DNA of 64,000 nt from contig OZ024874.1 of NCBI GenBank assembly GCA_964017185.1, positions 12,705,957-12,769,956 on the forward strand, written 5' to 3'. Numbering within the stretch: the stretch's first letter is position 1; each line of letters starts with the position of its first letter. Origin of the DNA: Rugalucina vietnamica. Its lineage: Eukaryota; Mollusca; Bivalvia; Lucinida; Lucinidae. The position numbers and the translations under genes were made by a program. Shown piece after piece: positions 53,111 to 64,000 of this stretch. The notes below the pieces were generated by a model. It worked only from the letters and a program-made list of their open reading frames with translations, did not search any database and was not told where the DNA came from.

Positions 53111-53111
53111 T

Positions 53112-54246
53112 TCGGCTGAGACACAATCAGGGTTGCCTTTACTACCTTGGTCATGTTATGCATCTGTAATCCAGTGTGATAATATCCAATACCTAATGTT
53201 TTTATTCTATTATAACACTAGGATAATAAGCTTTCTGGCGATATATAATGATACCATATTGTGTACAATATTTTGTGTCAGGGAGAGATTATATGCTAAA
53301 AAAAACCACTGTTTTTCACATGTTATGATGTTGCACTTTTATTTTGGGTGTTTTGTAAACATGTTTGCTTTAGTATTCATGAATGAAATATGTTGCATAT
53401 GGCTCTAGAACTAAGGAGACATATGCCCCCTGTAATATACTTTTTACGGCTTTGAATTTGGACTAAAATTAATGAAAATATGGAGAATGAAGTTAAACTG
53501 TTCATTTGTGGTATTTTAAGATTTTCTAGGTGTCTACAGTTCACATGCTGAAATAATTGGACAAATGCTTTAAATAGTTTTATTTTGTATTTAGTCTTTC
53601 TTGATGAAGCCAAATGACAGATTAGAATCAACAAAAATTGAAATTAACTTCTCAGAGAAGAGCAATGATTTTGAAAAAAATAGTCATTTTTATGTAGAGT
53701 CCGTAGCCCCTAGGTTTAAAATGAGATAAAAAGATCAGGTTCCGATTAAATGAGTTGATATGGCCTGATTGTTTTTCAGACTGTGGTCTAGTACAACCCA
53801 TCAAAATGATATCTCCAGAAATTATTAAGGACAGAAGATATAGCACAATTATTTTTTTCTATGGCCTGTAGAGTCCGTAGCCCCATGTTAAGAGACACCC
53901 TAGAAATAAAGTGTGTGTTGCAGTCAAGGTTTCCTTCAATTTTTCATATGCAACCACACATGTTACATTGTATTAAATTAACTGCACCATGGAACAATGA
54001 CTTATGTAGGCTGCATATGATCTTATTTAAGCAGCCCAAAACACTGGTTTGAAGCTCCTTTTCTAAACTATTCCCATTACCCACTATGGTGAAATTTGAA
54101 AAACGCGAGAGCCAAAAGAATTATTACTGGAATATAAACCTGATAGGTCATACGTTATTATAAACCAAGAAAAATGAAAATACAAAGAGGTTACATTTTT
54201 GCCTCAAGTGCAACACAAAAGGCAACCCTGATTGTGTCTCAGCCGA
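53112..54246. mobile_element. TIR element, about 1.13 kb
   Basis: TCGGCTGAGACACAATCAGG then GTTGCCTTT at the left is repeated inverted at 54218-54246. Inside, TAGAGTCCGTAGCCCC occurs twice (53696, 53869). The inner CAGGGTTGCC end is hAT-like. No transposase ORF. Confidence 0.65.
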
Positions 54247-54439
54247 CTGAATACTGATGCTAAAGTATGCCTTGAAGCAGAGCATTTAATTTGAAGATAC
54301 GTTATATTCATGTTTAATGTACACTCTCCTTTATTTTGACTGACAAATAAAACACTGAATGCATGGAGTCTAGCTGGCCTTGGTTAAAAACTCAGATCCA
54401 ATAAACAGTTTTGACAACATAACCTCCCGTATCTCCGGA

Positions 54440-54690
54440 GTACCACATGTCCCCCGTTGTTCGTAGCCTTTATAAACGACCTCCCGGAATATGTCAAAGC
54501 CTCAGATTCCCTCCTCTTTGCTGATGACTGCCTGCTATTCAAAATCATCAACTGTGATGCCGACGCAGAGTCAGTTCAACAAGATCTTCTGGCCTTGGAG
54601 GTATGGGAATGAAAGTGGCGAATGATGTTCTATCCTGAAAAAGTGCCATACCATTCACATCATCACCAAAAACGCTTCGAGGGACAAACA
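54440..54690 (+). mobile_element. Non-LTR reverse transcriptase fragment, copy c
   Basis: Encodes ISGVPHV, then after a frame change PLFVAFINDLPEYVKASDSL and LFADDCLLFKI (the catalytic F-A-D-D block), then a stop at WE*KW. Only the palm motifs B-C survive. It is cut on the right by the Harbinger-like MITE. Confidence 0.75.
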
Positions 54691-54714
54691 AAATGATCGT
54701 TCGTCTCTCAGTAA

Positions 54715-55139
54715 GGCGTAAATAAAAAATAACTGTTTTCACTAACCCGACCGACTCTGTATTTTGCACCGACCCTGCAGTTTTTATTGCCATTAAAAAT
54801 AAAACAAAAATATTTTCATGCCGACCGACCTTCAATATTTTAAAAGCAAAGGAGACAATGATTTAAAAACCACCAGAACTGCACCAATCATAATTAAACT
54901 CACTTTCTTTAGCTTCCTAATTCTTTTTAACCTCTTTCAATGTCTGTGAACTAGGTACTGTAGTACTTGTTGTTGAACTTAGCGTGTTTTTACCTTTTAT
55001 ACATATTTTCAACAAAGAAAAAATACAAGAAAGAAAGAAAGAAAAAAAAAAAAAAAAAAAAAAAAAAGATTTTCCGACCTACCGACCCTATCACGTCTTC
55101 GGCATGTTAGTGGAAACACGGCTATTTTTATTTTACGCC
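54715..55139. mobile_element. Harbinger-like MITE
   Basis: Ends GGCGTAAATAAAAAATAACT and, inverted, GGCGTAAAATAAAAATAGCC, flanked by TAA (54712-54714 and 55140-55142). A 3-bp TAA target is typical of PIF/Harbinger. The inside has ACCGACC repeats and an A run at 55040-55068. No ORF. Confidence 0.65.
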
Positions 55140-55245
55140 TAATGAGAAAGACCATCATTATTTCTTGAATAAGGCTCATGTGTGTTGGTGAGTTTTTGAT
55201 TGTTGACTAGGCAAATTCTAGCTCTAAAATGTCGGTTGCAAGTAG

Positions 55246-55455
55246 AGTAAGTTAATCTGCTGGTGGGCCATTGGTCTTGGCTTTGCGTATTCTGTGCTTC
55301 CTTTCAGCTTCACATTTTCTCTTTTCTTCAAAGAGAGCTGCTCCTTTCTTAATGAGACCTCGCCACTTTGATCGCTTCTGTGCAGTCTGTTCCCAAGACA
55401 CTGTTGGTATGTCAAAATCCTTCAGAGAGACTTTGAGAAGCATCTGCATGCGTTG
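55246..55455 (-). mobile_element. C-terminal remnant of another LINE type
   Basis: Minus-strand ORF with SLKDFDIPTVSWEQTAQKRS, KWRGLIKKGAALFEEKRKCE and AERKHRIRKAKT. The W-E-x-x-A-x-x-R-x-x-WR-x-x-(I/V)-x-x-G pattern is the end of RT polyproteins common in molluscan and fish LINEs, different from copies a-d. Confidence 0.7.
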
Positions 55456-55782
55456 TTTTGTATTTAGAAGCCATGTGCGTTGTAAATGAAATTTTTGAAT
55501 ATTTTTCCTAAAATGTTATGACATTATTACACAGCGTTTTAAATGAATGTGGCCAGAGATATGCCAGTGAAGAATCATCTTGGCCCTATGACTTTGTAGA
55601 TCATACATGGTTTGCAAATATGCTAGTTTTTGGTTTCAATATTGCGACAAGAACAGTGCTATATAAGTCACATCATTTAACACAAATAATCAAGTTAGAT
55701 AACGTTTGTTACGAAATACGACGCGTCCCTCTTTTAAATTACGTATTTCATTTATGAGTATTTGACCCAGGAAAAATAGTTT

Positions 55783-57489
55783 TTGGTGTTGTCCCCAGTA
55801 AAAACGGTAATCGGTGCCCCAGGAAAAGTTTTCACTAAAAGTGAATACAAACAGGTCCCTCTTATGGATAGATCTGCCCCAGTCATGCATGATATTGTGG
55901 TCACAAAGGAAGGGGTGACCAAACTTCTAAAAGGTCTAAACCCGTCTAAAGCCTTAGGGCCTGATGAGCTTCATCCCAGAGTCCTAAAGGAACTGGCTAT
56001 GGAATTAGGGCCGGTATTCGCCCATCTCTTCCAGCAGTCAATTGATACAGGTGAAATTCCTAAAGGATGGTCTCTTGCTAATATTTGCCCCCTGTTTAAG
56101 AAGGGCGACAGGTCACTTGCCCGCAATTACCGCCCTGTTTCTTTGACATGCATTCCTTGTAAGCTTCTTGAACATATTGTATGCTCTAATATCATGGCCC
56201 ATCTTGATGAACATGAACTCCTGTCGGACAGGCAACATGCATTTAGGAAATGGCATAGCTGTGAAACTCAGTTGACTACAGTGATAAATGACTGGGCCAA
56301 AATCTTAGACAAAAAAGGCCAGGTCGACACTTTTATACTCGATTTTGAAAAGGCTTTCGATACTCCTCCCCATGAACTCCTTAAAAGCAAATTGTTCAGC
56401 TATGGAATAGGTGGAACAACACTGAATTGGATAAATGCTTTCCTTTGTGTTTCAGACAACAAAGGGTAGTGGTTAATGGTATTAAATCGGATTGGGCTCC
56501 AGTTGTGTCGGGTGTCCCTCAGGGCACCGTTCTCGGCCCCTTGCTGTTTTCCTTGTATATAAATGACATCTCGGCAGACATCGAGTCTGAAATAAGACTC
56601 TTTGCTGATGATTGTGTTTGCTATCGTGAAATCAAGAATGAAGAGGATACATTGAAACTTCAAAGAGACATTGATCGCTTAGGCAGTTGGGCTAGAAAAT
56701 GGGGAATGAGATTTCAACCCGTCTAACAAATAAACGGTCTAGTAAGATACAGGCTAACTACACCCTTGAGGGCACTTTACTGGAAAACGTTGAAAGCATA
56801 AAATACCTGGGTGTAACTATCACAAATGATTTGAAATGGAATACTCATATTTCCAATGTTTGTACAAAGGCTAACAGAACTCTCGGATTCTTGAGGAGAA
56901 ATTTGTATTCTTGTCCACCAGATGTGAAAGAAGCAGTTTATAAAGGACTGGTGCGGCCGGTCTTGGAATATGGAAGCTCAGTTTGGGACCCTCACACTCA
57001 TGGCCTCCAGGAAGAACTGGAAAAGGTCCAAAATCGTGCGGCAAGGTTTGTGACGGGAAATTATGTTTTTGAAACTGGGAGCATGACTGGCATTTTAGGT
57101 CAACTGAAATGGGAATCTCTTAAGAAAAGGAGGAAGGATAGTAGACTTATATTGCTATACAAAGGTCTAAAGGGTAAAGCCAGAATACCCACAGATGACC
57201 TTATCCCAAAGAATAGGCGTTGTAGAAATCAACACTCTTTGGCTTTTCATGCAGATACCTTCAGCTAGCAAAGAAGCATACAAAAGTAATTTCTTTCCAC
57301 AGACTATCAGGGACTGGAATGACCTCCCTGATTCACTTGTCTCCTCTGCTGAAATGTCTGATGACTGTACGTGTGTCCAAGTTCGCTTCACTCTTGCGTT
57401 CAAGGGACTAATTTCTCCCCCACCCGAACCCTCTGGTGAAATAATGTCATTTGGCGTGTCACCAGTAAACTATTCAGATTCAGATTCAG
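55783..57489 (+). mobile_element. Non-LTR retrotransposon (jockey/CR1-like), copy d, 5' truncated
   Basis: The RT domain starts near LLKGLNPSKALGPDELHPRV, then NYRPVSLTCIPCKLLEHIV, HAFRKWHSCETQL, ILDFEKAFDTPPH. After a frameshift at about 56460 come SGVPQGTVLGPLLF and RLFADDCVCY. After another at about 56720 come KYLGVTITNDLKWN, TLGFLRRNLY, RPVLEYGSSVWDP and LKWESLKKRRKDSR, with a last break near 57265. The catalytic FADD is kept but the frame is broken three times. It ends with CAGTAAACTATTCAGATTCA-type hexamers, the shared 3' tail. Confidence 0.87.
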
Positions 57490-57984
57490 TGGTTTATCTT
57501 CATTATACTACTGTTTTATTGTGCCTGCCTCTCTGTCGTGCTCGTTGCCTTTCGTTTCGGTTGAAACAGTCGGATGGCTACCTTGTTGTGAAAGAGCTAT
57601 AGTCATGCATTCTGCTTTTCGTGTGTGTTGTCGGAAAAAAAGTTGTGTTGTGTTTTATGTATTTTCTTTCCCACCTGGTGTCTAGGTTGGGACTTTAAAT
57701 GCATCGATTCCTGGTCCCTCTATTCTTACTTTACAACGCACGTGGCTTTTTAAAATATACAACGATCATGTTTTTATGCCGGGTCCTTTTATGCCAGCTC
57801 TGATTTGATAGCAGAACAGATGACTCGTGTAGGCCTATAGTTAGCTATCCGTTTTATAACCATAACAAAATACCATAACAAAATACGTTGACATTTTCTA
57901 TGTGTTCTATATGTGCCATATCCGAATTATTTTAGATGAATTAGATCCCAGGTAAAAACGAACGCACAAAGTAAACGGAACAGG
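57490..57984. other. Nothing recognised
   Basis: Sequence between the LINE tail and the next SINE; no gene or repeat identified. Confidence 0.45.
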
Positions 57985-58299
57985 CCCAAGTGTTAATATA
58001 TCGGGAGGTACCGGGTTCGATCCCGGGCCGTGACATACCAAAGTCGTTAACAAAGTTACTAGTTGCTCCTCGCTTTGCACTCGTATTTTCGGGGTAGGGC
58101 TAGTCGCTCCGGTATGCGACTGGGGGTTGCTCCGGTATGCGACTGGGGGTTGTATCAGGTACGTAAACGTGTCTGGGATCTGATACCACAGTGAGGCAGC
58201 ACTATAAAAGTGAGCATTGAGCTCCCTGTCACAACCAGACAGCGTCGTGATATGAGAGATAATGTTGAAAGCGACGTTAAACCCGAACAAACAAACAAA
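57985..58299 (+). mobile_element. tRNA-derived core SINE with (AAAC)n tail
   Basis: B box GGGTTCGATCCCGGG, then a body with CTCCGGTATGCGACTGGGGG in two tandem copies, CACAGTGAGGCAGCACTATA, and GCGACGTTAAACCCGAACAA leading to (AAAC)n. The A box region is decayed. Confidence 0.7.
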
Positions 58300-58982
58300 C
58301 AAACAAATGGTGCATACTAATTGCCGGGAATGTCCGGGAAGATATGGTCGGGATGAAGAGGGTAGTGGTGGTTCTGGCTTTGTATCTCATTTAATATCTA
58401 TCAGAATTTAATGATTTTGCTATCAACATAAAAGTATTGTTGTTATCTAAATGATGATATAATCAAATTTCGTAAAGTTTTATTTTTAAATGCCATTTTT
58501 ATGGTTTGAAATTTCCGGGAAGATCTGGGAAGGTCCGCCGGAAAATTGGGGTAATGATACTTTCGACTCTGTATCTCATCTTGTGCTAACCAGAATTTAA
58601 TTATTTTGATATCAAAATAAAAGTATTGTCCCAATCAAAACATCTATGTAAAGAAATCTGGTAAATAAATAGTTTCAGATGCCGTTTTTAGGGTTTGAAA
58701 TTTCCGGGAAGATCCGAGAAGATTCGTCGGGAAACTGGAGTAGTGGTGCTTTGGGCTTTGTATCCCATCTAATAATCATTCGAATTTAAAAATTGTTTGT
58801 ATCAAAATAAAAGTATTGTTCTAATCTATCCAAAAATCGAACAAAATGTTTAAAAAAGTATTTTTTAATGTTTTTATTCGGGTTTGAAATTTCCGGGAAG
58901 ATCAGTGAAAAATATGTCAACACTAATATGTACATGTATGCTCATTGAATGCTGAAAGTTGATTATGTGCAATTATTTACGG

Positions 58983-59055
58983 GTCATTAATTCGCAATTC
59001 AATGTTAATGATCCGTGATCGGGACTAATTAGTTTGTTTAGCTCGGGAAGTGTGG
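58983..59055. repeat. Inner inverted repeat, left
   Basis: GTTAATGATCCGTGATCGGG then ACTAATTAGTTTGTTTA is found inverted at 60190-60262 with a few changes. Confidence 0.75.
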
Positions 59056-59138
59056 CAAAAATTAAAGTGGTTAATATCGGCATTAGCAAACATTGAAAAT
59101 AAGAATATTTGAAAAATAGCTTTTTTTTCTTTCTAAAT

Positions 59139-59893
59139 TTTGAGTTGATTTCCAAATTTAATGTTGGACTAAAGACGCTTAAAATTACGCGAGAACCTTT
59201 CCGAACCAGAATTTTATGGTGATTTGGTTCACTTTAAGAAACTTCTTGGAAGGAATGATATTCTTTCAGTTTCGAAAAAGCAGTAAACGTTATATGCGTA
59301 TAGGTTATAACTTAAATGTTATGTAATCAATTCATGGTTGATAACTATATGCTGCCTTCGTTAATTGCACGCCGGTGGGTCGGGCGTCAGACTCTATGAC
59401 GGCACCGACATAAAGTTATTCATTTTAGTCGGCTGGGGCCGGAGCTTCTTGTCTATTGGTTGTCTGTAGCTTGACCCACCGGGGTTCAACTGACCAGTGT
59501 TTTTCTTTTGCTCCAGATATCCATCGTCGGGCAGCTTAGGGAATATGTGATTCATTTCGTTTATGATTCATCATGGTGGTTATCATGATTTATTTGTTTG
59601 TCCTTGATGATTCATTGACTAGTTAGAGATTCACCACGAGGACCGAACAACTAACTAAAATATGTAAATCAATACAGAAGATGAGGGTGATGTTAGGGCC
59701 TTGTAAAATTGATACATACACATGTATGTTTAATATTAATTTGCTCTTTATGTATTGCATAAAACACTGTCACGGTCACATATGCCATCTATTATGTATG
59801 TATATGCTGTATCCTCGTCGGCTTTTGGAGTGGGAATCTTTTTCTGATTGTGCCTTTTCCTGGTCTTTGCCTACTTGTACCTTTTTATAGCAT
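59139..59893 (+). mobile_element. Penelope-like element, degenerate 3' part (copy P5)
   Basis: Frames are broken, but GAACCAGAATTTTATGGTGA, GGTTATAACTTAAATGTTATG and GGGTCGGGCGTCAGACTCTATG match the copies at 45117 and 61013. Ends TTTGCCTACTTGTAC. Confidence 0.75.
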
Positions 59894-60189
59894 TTCGGAG
59901 TTCATAAAATTCTGTTCTGTTCTATTCTGTTCCTGATTGTATTACACGATGACATTTTTGTTTGTTTACAAATACTTAATTTAGAGTTTGCAAATGCGAT
60001 TTATGCTATTGTGTGTTTGCCAGTAAAACTGCAACATCCTGCAGGTACTCATCAGAGCCCTTTAAATGTTCTGGATGCGAATAACATATATTTGTTATTA
60101 AAATATGCTTAAAATAATTAAGGTTGTGGCTAACTTAGAACTTATGCCGATATAAATTTCTTTTGAACAGATAGATAATTTGTGCCTCA

Positions 60190-60262
60190 CTTCACGAGTT
60201 AAACAAACTCATTAGTCCCGATCACGGATCATTAACTACCAATTGAGAATTAACGCTACATC
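60190..60262. repeat. Inner inverted repeat, right
   Basis: Inverse of 58983-59055. The two enclose copy P5. Confidence 0.75.
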
Positions 60263-60400
60263 TCTCATTCTCTTCGAGTGTCCCCTCTATATGCATAGCG
60301 AGAAGATCATCCGTCAATTCTTTGGGCAGATTACGAAGTTCAAGATTCTCTAGGTGTCCCTCTCCCTGTAATGTATTGTTCATGAAAGTTTTTAATCTGA

Positions 60401-60838
60401 ATAAAAATAATTGTTAGATCCTTTGGAAGCAGTAAAAATACCAAGCTAGAAGATGGGCCATATTGTACAATTTCGGGTAATGAATCTTCATCAGTGACCC
60501 TTTATAAAACTGGCAGCGAAAGCCAGACATTTTGCTGCAATTTCAAGAATTTACATGTGTTTAGTCTAAATCAAAGACTCAAATTCCCAAATGGGCCAAA
60601 TAATCAAAATACTGTTAAGAAGATGATTCTTTACATATGAAAATTTGAAATACTTCATATATATTCACTGATCCCAAAGGATCAAAAGAAAAATATAATC
60701 TGCACTATGGATGATGTACGGGGAGACTTTTTAGGGCCGCCACACGGCACAACACCAGCTGCAGTAATAGCAAATAAAAATAATCGTTAGATCCTTTGGA
60801 AGCAGTAAAAATACCAAGCTAGAAGATGGGCCATCTAA
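60401..60838. repeat. Direct repeat of about 65 bp, 368 bp apart
   Basis: ATCCTTTGGAAGCAGTAAAA then ATACCAAGCTAGAAGATGGG occurs at 60418 and 60790. The block between has no gene. Confidence 0.75.
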
Positions 60839-61012
60839 ATAGCAGTTAATTCAAAATAAGATATATCTTCCCTATCGAAATCCGGCTGCGACCACAGCGG
60901 ATCTCATAAATTTCAAACGTAAATATACCATAATAAATGTTCATGTATTTAATTTTAATTTTATATCATATGTTAGAGTGATGCATTACCTTTAATATGG
61001 TTCAAAATCATG

Positions 61013-63170
61013 GAAAGGTACAAGTAGGCAAAGATCAGGAAAAGGCGCAATCAGAAAAAGATTCCCACTCCAAAAACCGAGGTGGGAAAAAACCAAACTA
61101 ACAATCAGGTACTTATACCATGAAACAATCGTAAGCCGAATGGGCAGCTATTTTCCCAATAGGTGGCCACTCAGTTACCTTAACTTAACTAAAAATATGA
61201 AAACATACATAAGGCGCCAACAGCACAAAAAATTTTTAAACACCAAGACATAAAACAAAAAGAACCACCACAGAAGTATCGACTTGGAACGATCAGTAAC
61301 ACAAAGTTACTGGCGGGCTTAAACCGGTTTTACATGGCCATAACCTCACCCTCAGCTTCTGCAGTGGTTCATAACATTTAGTTAGTTATTCGGTCCTCGT
61401 GGTGAATCTCTAACTAGTCAATGAATCATCAAGAACAAACAAATACATCATGATAAACATCCTGATGAATCAAAAACCAGGACTCACAGATTGAGTAAGT
61501 TGCCCGACGATGGAGATCCCTGGGCGCCGAATAACCCACTAACTCCGGAGCAAAAGAAAAACACCAGTTGGACCCCGGTGGGCCAAGCAACAGACAAGAA
61601 GCTCCGGCCCCAACCAACTAAAATGAATAGCTTTATGTCGGGGCCATCATAGAGTCTGACGCCCGACCCACCGGCGTGCAATTAAAGAAGGCAGCATAGC
61701 TATCAACCATGATTGGGTTAAAAACTAAGCATGCAGACTGTCGCATAACATTCAAGTTATAACCTATACGTTTGTAACGTGTTATGATTTTTCTGAACTG
61801 AAAAGAAAAATCATTAATTCCTTTAAGTTTCTTAAATTTGTAAACCAAGTCACCATAAAATTCAGGTTCCGAAAGGCCCTCACTTAAAAGCGTCTTTAAC
61901 CCAACATTATATTTGGAAATCAATTCATAGTGTCTACGATAAAATTTAGAAAATGTTTTTCGAAGTTTATGATACCGATAGCCCTGTTGGAGAAGTTTTG
62001 CCGTTAAACATTTATTTCGAGCGTTGAAGTCTGTAACATGATTGCAGACTCTAGCAAACCTAATAAGTTGCGAAATGTATACACCATAAGAAGCACGACG
62101 AGGAACGTCACCATCCAAAAAAGGAAAATTTACTATATCAAAATCAAAGTCATCGCGCTTATCATAAATTTTAGAAGAAACAAATCCATTTGCAACAGAA
62201 AGATGTAGATCTAAAAAGGGGGGCTTCAGTATCTGAGATATTGGCTTTGTTCAACTGAAGTTCAGGTGGATAAATTTGATTGACCATACCTTCAAAATAA
62301 GGGTTGTCAATGTTCAATAGGTCATCGAGGTACCTAGATGTGGAATTAAAAGCCTCGATAACATCAGCTTGATTATCATGGTTAAGAGAATCCATGAAAT
62401 CTCTTTCGTAGCAGTATAAAAATAAATCAGCTACGAGAGGTGCGCAATTTGTACCCATCGGAATTCCAACAATTTGTCTGTATAACTTGGTCCCAAATCT
62501 AATATAAATATTATCAAGGAGATAGGATAAGGCGTCGCATACATTCTGACATGACCAAAGTGTATACCGACTTTGGTCAGAGGAAGTGAAAAAAGCCTTT
62601 CTGTCATTACATGCCAAATAAAGTGAACCATAGTTTTTTAATGCCCTTTTGAAGGTCCACTCTATCAAATCCAGAAGTTTTTCTTTAATTAGATTATGTG
62701 GTAATGTTGTATACAGAGTAGAAAAATCATATGTGGACAAGCTTGTCGCACGGAACCCTCTACACTTCAATTTACTGAGCACCTCAGCACCTCACCAGAA
62801 TTTTTAATTGACCAAAACCAATTTTTATTTGAAGTTTCATACACTGTCTCACAGTATCTTATAACATGAGATTTGATAGCAGTAAGACAGGAAGTTAATA
62901 ATTTAGAAAGTTCAGTGGTAGTACAAGAGCTAGAATTTGCAATAAATCTAGCTTTGTATGGTCGTTTGTGAAGCTTAGGTAACCAATACATCGTAGGAAG
63001 TTTGTCTTGGCCTTCATTGACACAAACAGAAAACTTAACAGGTAAATCGTTTAAGTGGGCATTAACTACAGACACCTCATCAGTATCTGTCTCCAGATAA
63101 GCCCTGGTTGTGGTAGTTAGAGATAGGAAAATACAAACTGATTGCAAGCATTGATTGAAGCACTGATTGA
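61013..63170 (-). mobile_element. Penelope-like retroelement, longest copy (P6)
   Basis: A reverse transcriptase spread over three frames. 63147-62767: PTMYWLPKLHKRPYKARFIA. 62782-62171: STYDFSTLYTTLPHNLIKEK (motif A), GIPMGTNCAPLVADLFLYCY (motif B), RYLDDLLNIDN (motif C, YxDD). 62118-61633: RRASYGVYISQLIRFARVC, LLQQGYRYHKLRKTFSKFYR and VMRQSACLVF to a stop. The first break is an 8-bp duplication of GAGGTGCT near 62780; the second is an indel in a G run near 62218. No GIY-YIG endonuclease was seen. The YxDD RT with KLHK and GIPMGTNCAP signatures fits Penelope-like elements. The 3' UTR (61380-61013) is shared by copies P2-P5. Confidence 0.82.
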
Positions 63171-63689
63171 AAACTGAGCATTTATACTTGAAATATTAAG
63201 ACTGACGCAACACTACTTCAATCACGGATTAGTGTTGACTAACAAATTTTCCCGGCGGAGAATTACTGACCTTCCCGGAAATTTCAAACCCGAATAAAAC
63301 ATTAAGGAGTGGTTTCATTAAATGTTTTCTTCAATTTTCAGGTAGAGTAGAACAATACTTTTACTTTGATCCCAACATTTTTAAAATCGGATGATTATTA
63401 GATGAGATACAGAGCCCAAAGCACCACTACTCCAGTTTCCCGGCGAATCTTCCCGGATCTTCCCGGAAATTTCAAACCCTAAAAACAACATTTTAAAATA
63501 ACTTTTTACAAAATTTCTTTACATATACGTTTAGATGGAAACAATACTTTTATTGTGATACCAAAATCATTAAATTCTGTTAAACATTAAATGAGATACA
63601 AAGCCAGAACCACCACTACCCCCTTCATCCCGACCATATCTTCCCGGACATTCCCGGCAATTAGTATGCACCCAAACAAATGTTGATGG

Positions 63690-64000
63690 ACTGTCGCTGC
63701 CGTTCATTTTTTTCCGTGGGTTACATTAGCATATGTTTTGGTTTGTACAACAGTTAGGTCCCTTGATTCGCTGGCAAGGACGCGAAACAGCTGTTTGGCC
63801 GAAAACAGCTGATTGACTAAAACAAGTAATATAAAGCCTGTTGACTTATTTGTGGTTTGAAACAAATGTGTCTTACATATTTAAACTCTGAATTAGCTCG
63901 TTCCAAGAAAAGAGATGATTAGTTACTTTTGTATCTAATATTTATTTGATTTTAATGATGCAACGTAGCCTCCTGGTACCATTTCTCGAACGGGACCAAC
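63690..64000. other. Nothing recognised
   Basis: Unassigned sequence to the right of the foldback element; no exon or repeat family seen. Confidence 0.45.

Larger units (their letters stand above)
58309..63672. mobile_element. 5.36-kb foldback-type TIR element with 9-bp target duplication
   Basis: The left end starts GGTGCATACTAATTGCCGGG and the right end is its inverted copy. Outside both ends stands CAAACAAAT (58300-58308 and 63673-63681), a perfect 9-bp duplication. The left arm (to about 58925) holds three and a half subrepeats of about 185 bp with GTTTGAAATTTCCGGGAAGA and ATAAAAGTATTGT. The right arm (63230-63672) lacks the middle subrepeat. Both arms end at GTCAACACTAAT. A 9-bp duplication with long terminal inverted repeats suggests Mutator-like or foldback elements. 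No transposase was found inside; two convergent Penelope-like copies occupy the interior. Confidence 0.75.

Noticed and set aside
52784..53408. ORFs of 90-98 codons around 53 kb
   Set aside because: Lie in repeat sequence, without splice sites or motifs.

Overview
The window is eukaryotic genomic DNA: split genes with canonical GT-AG introns, tRNA-derived SINEs, non-LTR and Penelope-type retroelements, TIR transposons and many MITE copies, AT-rich with microsatellites. Several repeat families (hairpin MITEs with a CTGATCAGC core, elements built of TGACCTTGACCT-type tandem arrays, TTTAACCCATATTTGACGAA elements) look like those of marine bivalve genomes, so a bivalve mollusc is my best guess. 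That is an inference from memory, not a search result. No bacterial operons, rRNA or CRISPR are seen.

Layout. (1) 1-4817, minus: the first four coding exons of an RPGR orthologue (RCC1-like propeller, ciliary protein); the rest lies beyond the left edge. Its introns hold a piggyBac-like, a pogo-like and two hairpin MITEs. (2) 5676-9154, plus: a four-exon gene for a small secreted protein, head-to-head with RPGR across an 860-bp spacer that carries a 155-bp CT tract. Its end resembles small C-terminal domains of bacterial polymorphic toxins. (3) 9.2-20.9 kb: repeats only, including a SINE split by a 2-kb tandem-array element. (4) 20986-32401, minus: nine exons, all in phase, for a 534-residue multi-pass membrane protein with a long disordered tail; not identified. 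(5) 33.6-43.0 kb: two decayed non-LTR retrotransposons, one with a 2A-like DIETNPGP motif, and a 3.3-kb inverted-repeat structure. (6) 44055-50314, minus: a four-exon gene of the Rdx/MIEN1 (SelW-like) family. It ends in a CaaX box (CDIL) and has three in-frame TGA codons, two exactly at the C-x-x-C/U redox positions. A SECIS-like hairpin and an AATAAA signal follow in the 3' UTR. I read it as a selenoprotein with a U-x-x-U motif, the main discovery here. (7) 49-58 kb: PLE fragments, one possible orphan exon, a TIR element, a Harbinger-like MITE and a third degraded LINE. (8) 58309-63672: a 5.4-kb unit with long terminal inverted repeats made of subrepeats, a perfect 9-bp target duplication and two convergent Penelope-like copies inside.

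The four host genes have no evident functional link. What joins them is transposon load: at most of the recognised 5' splice sites of RPGR and the membrane-protein gene, a transposon terminus lies within about 30 bp inside the intron, while the identified 3' splice sites keep at least 40 bp free.
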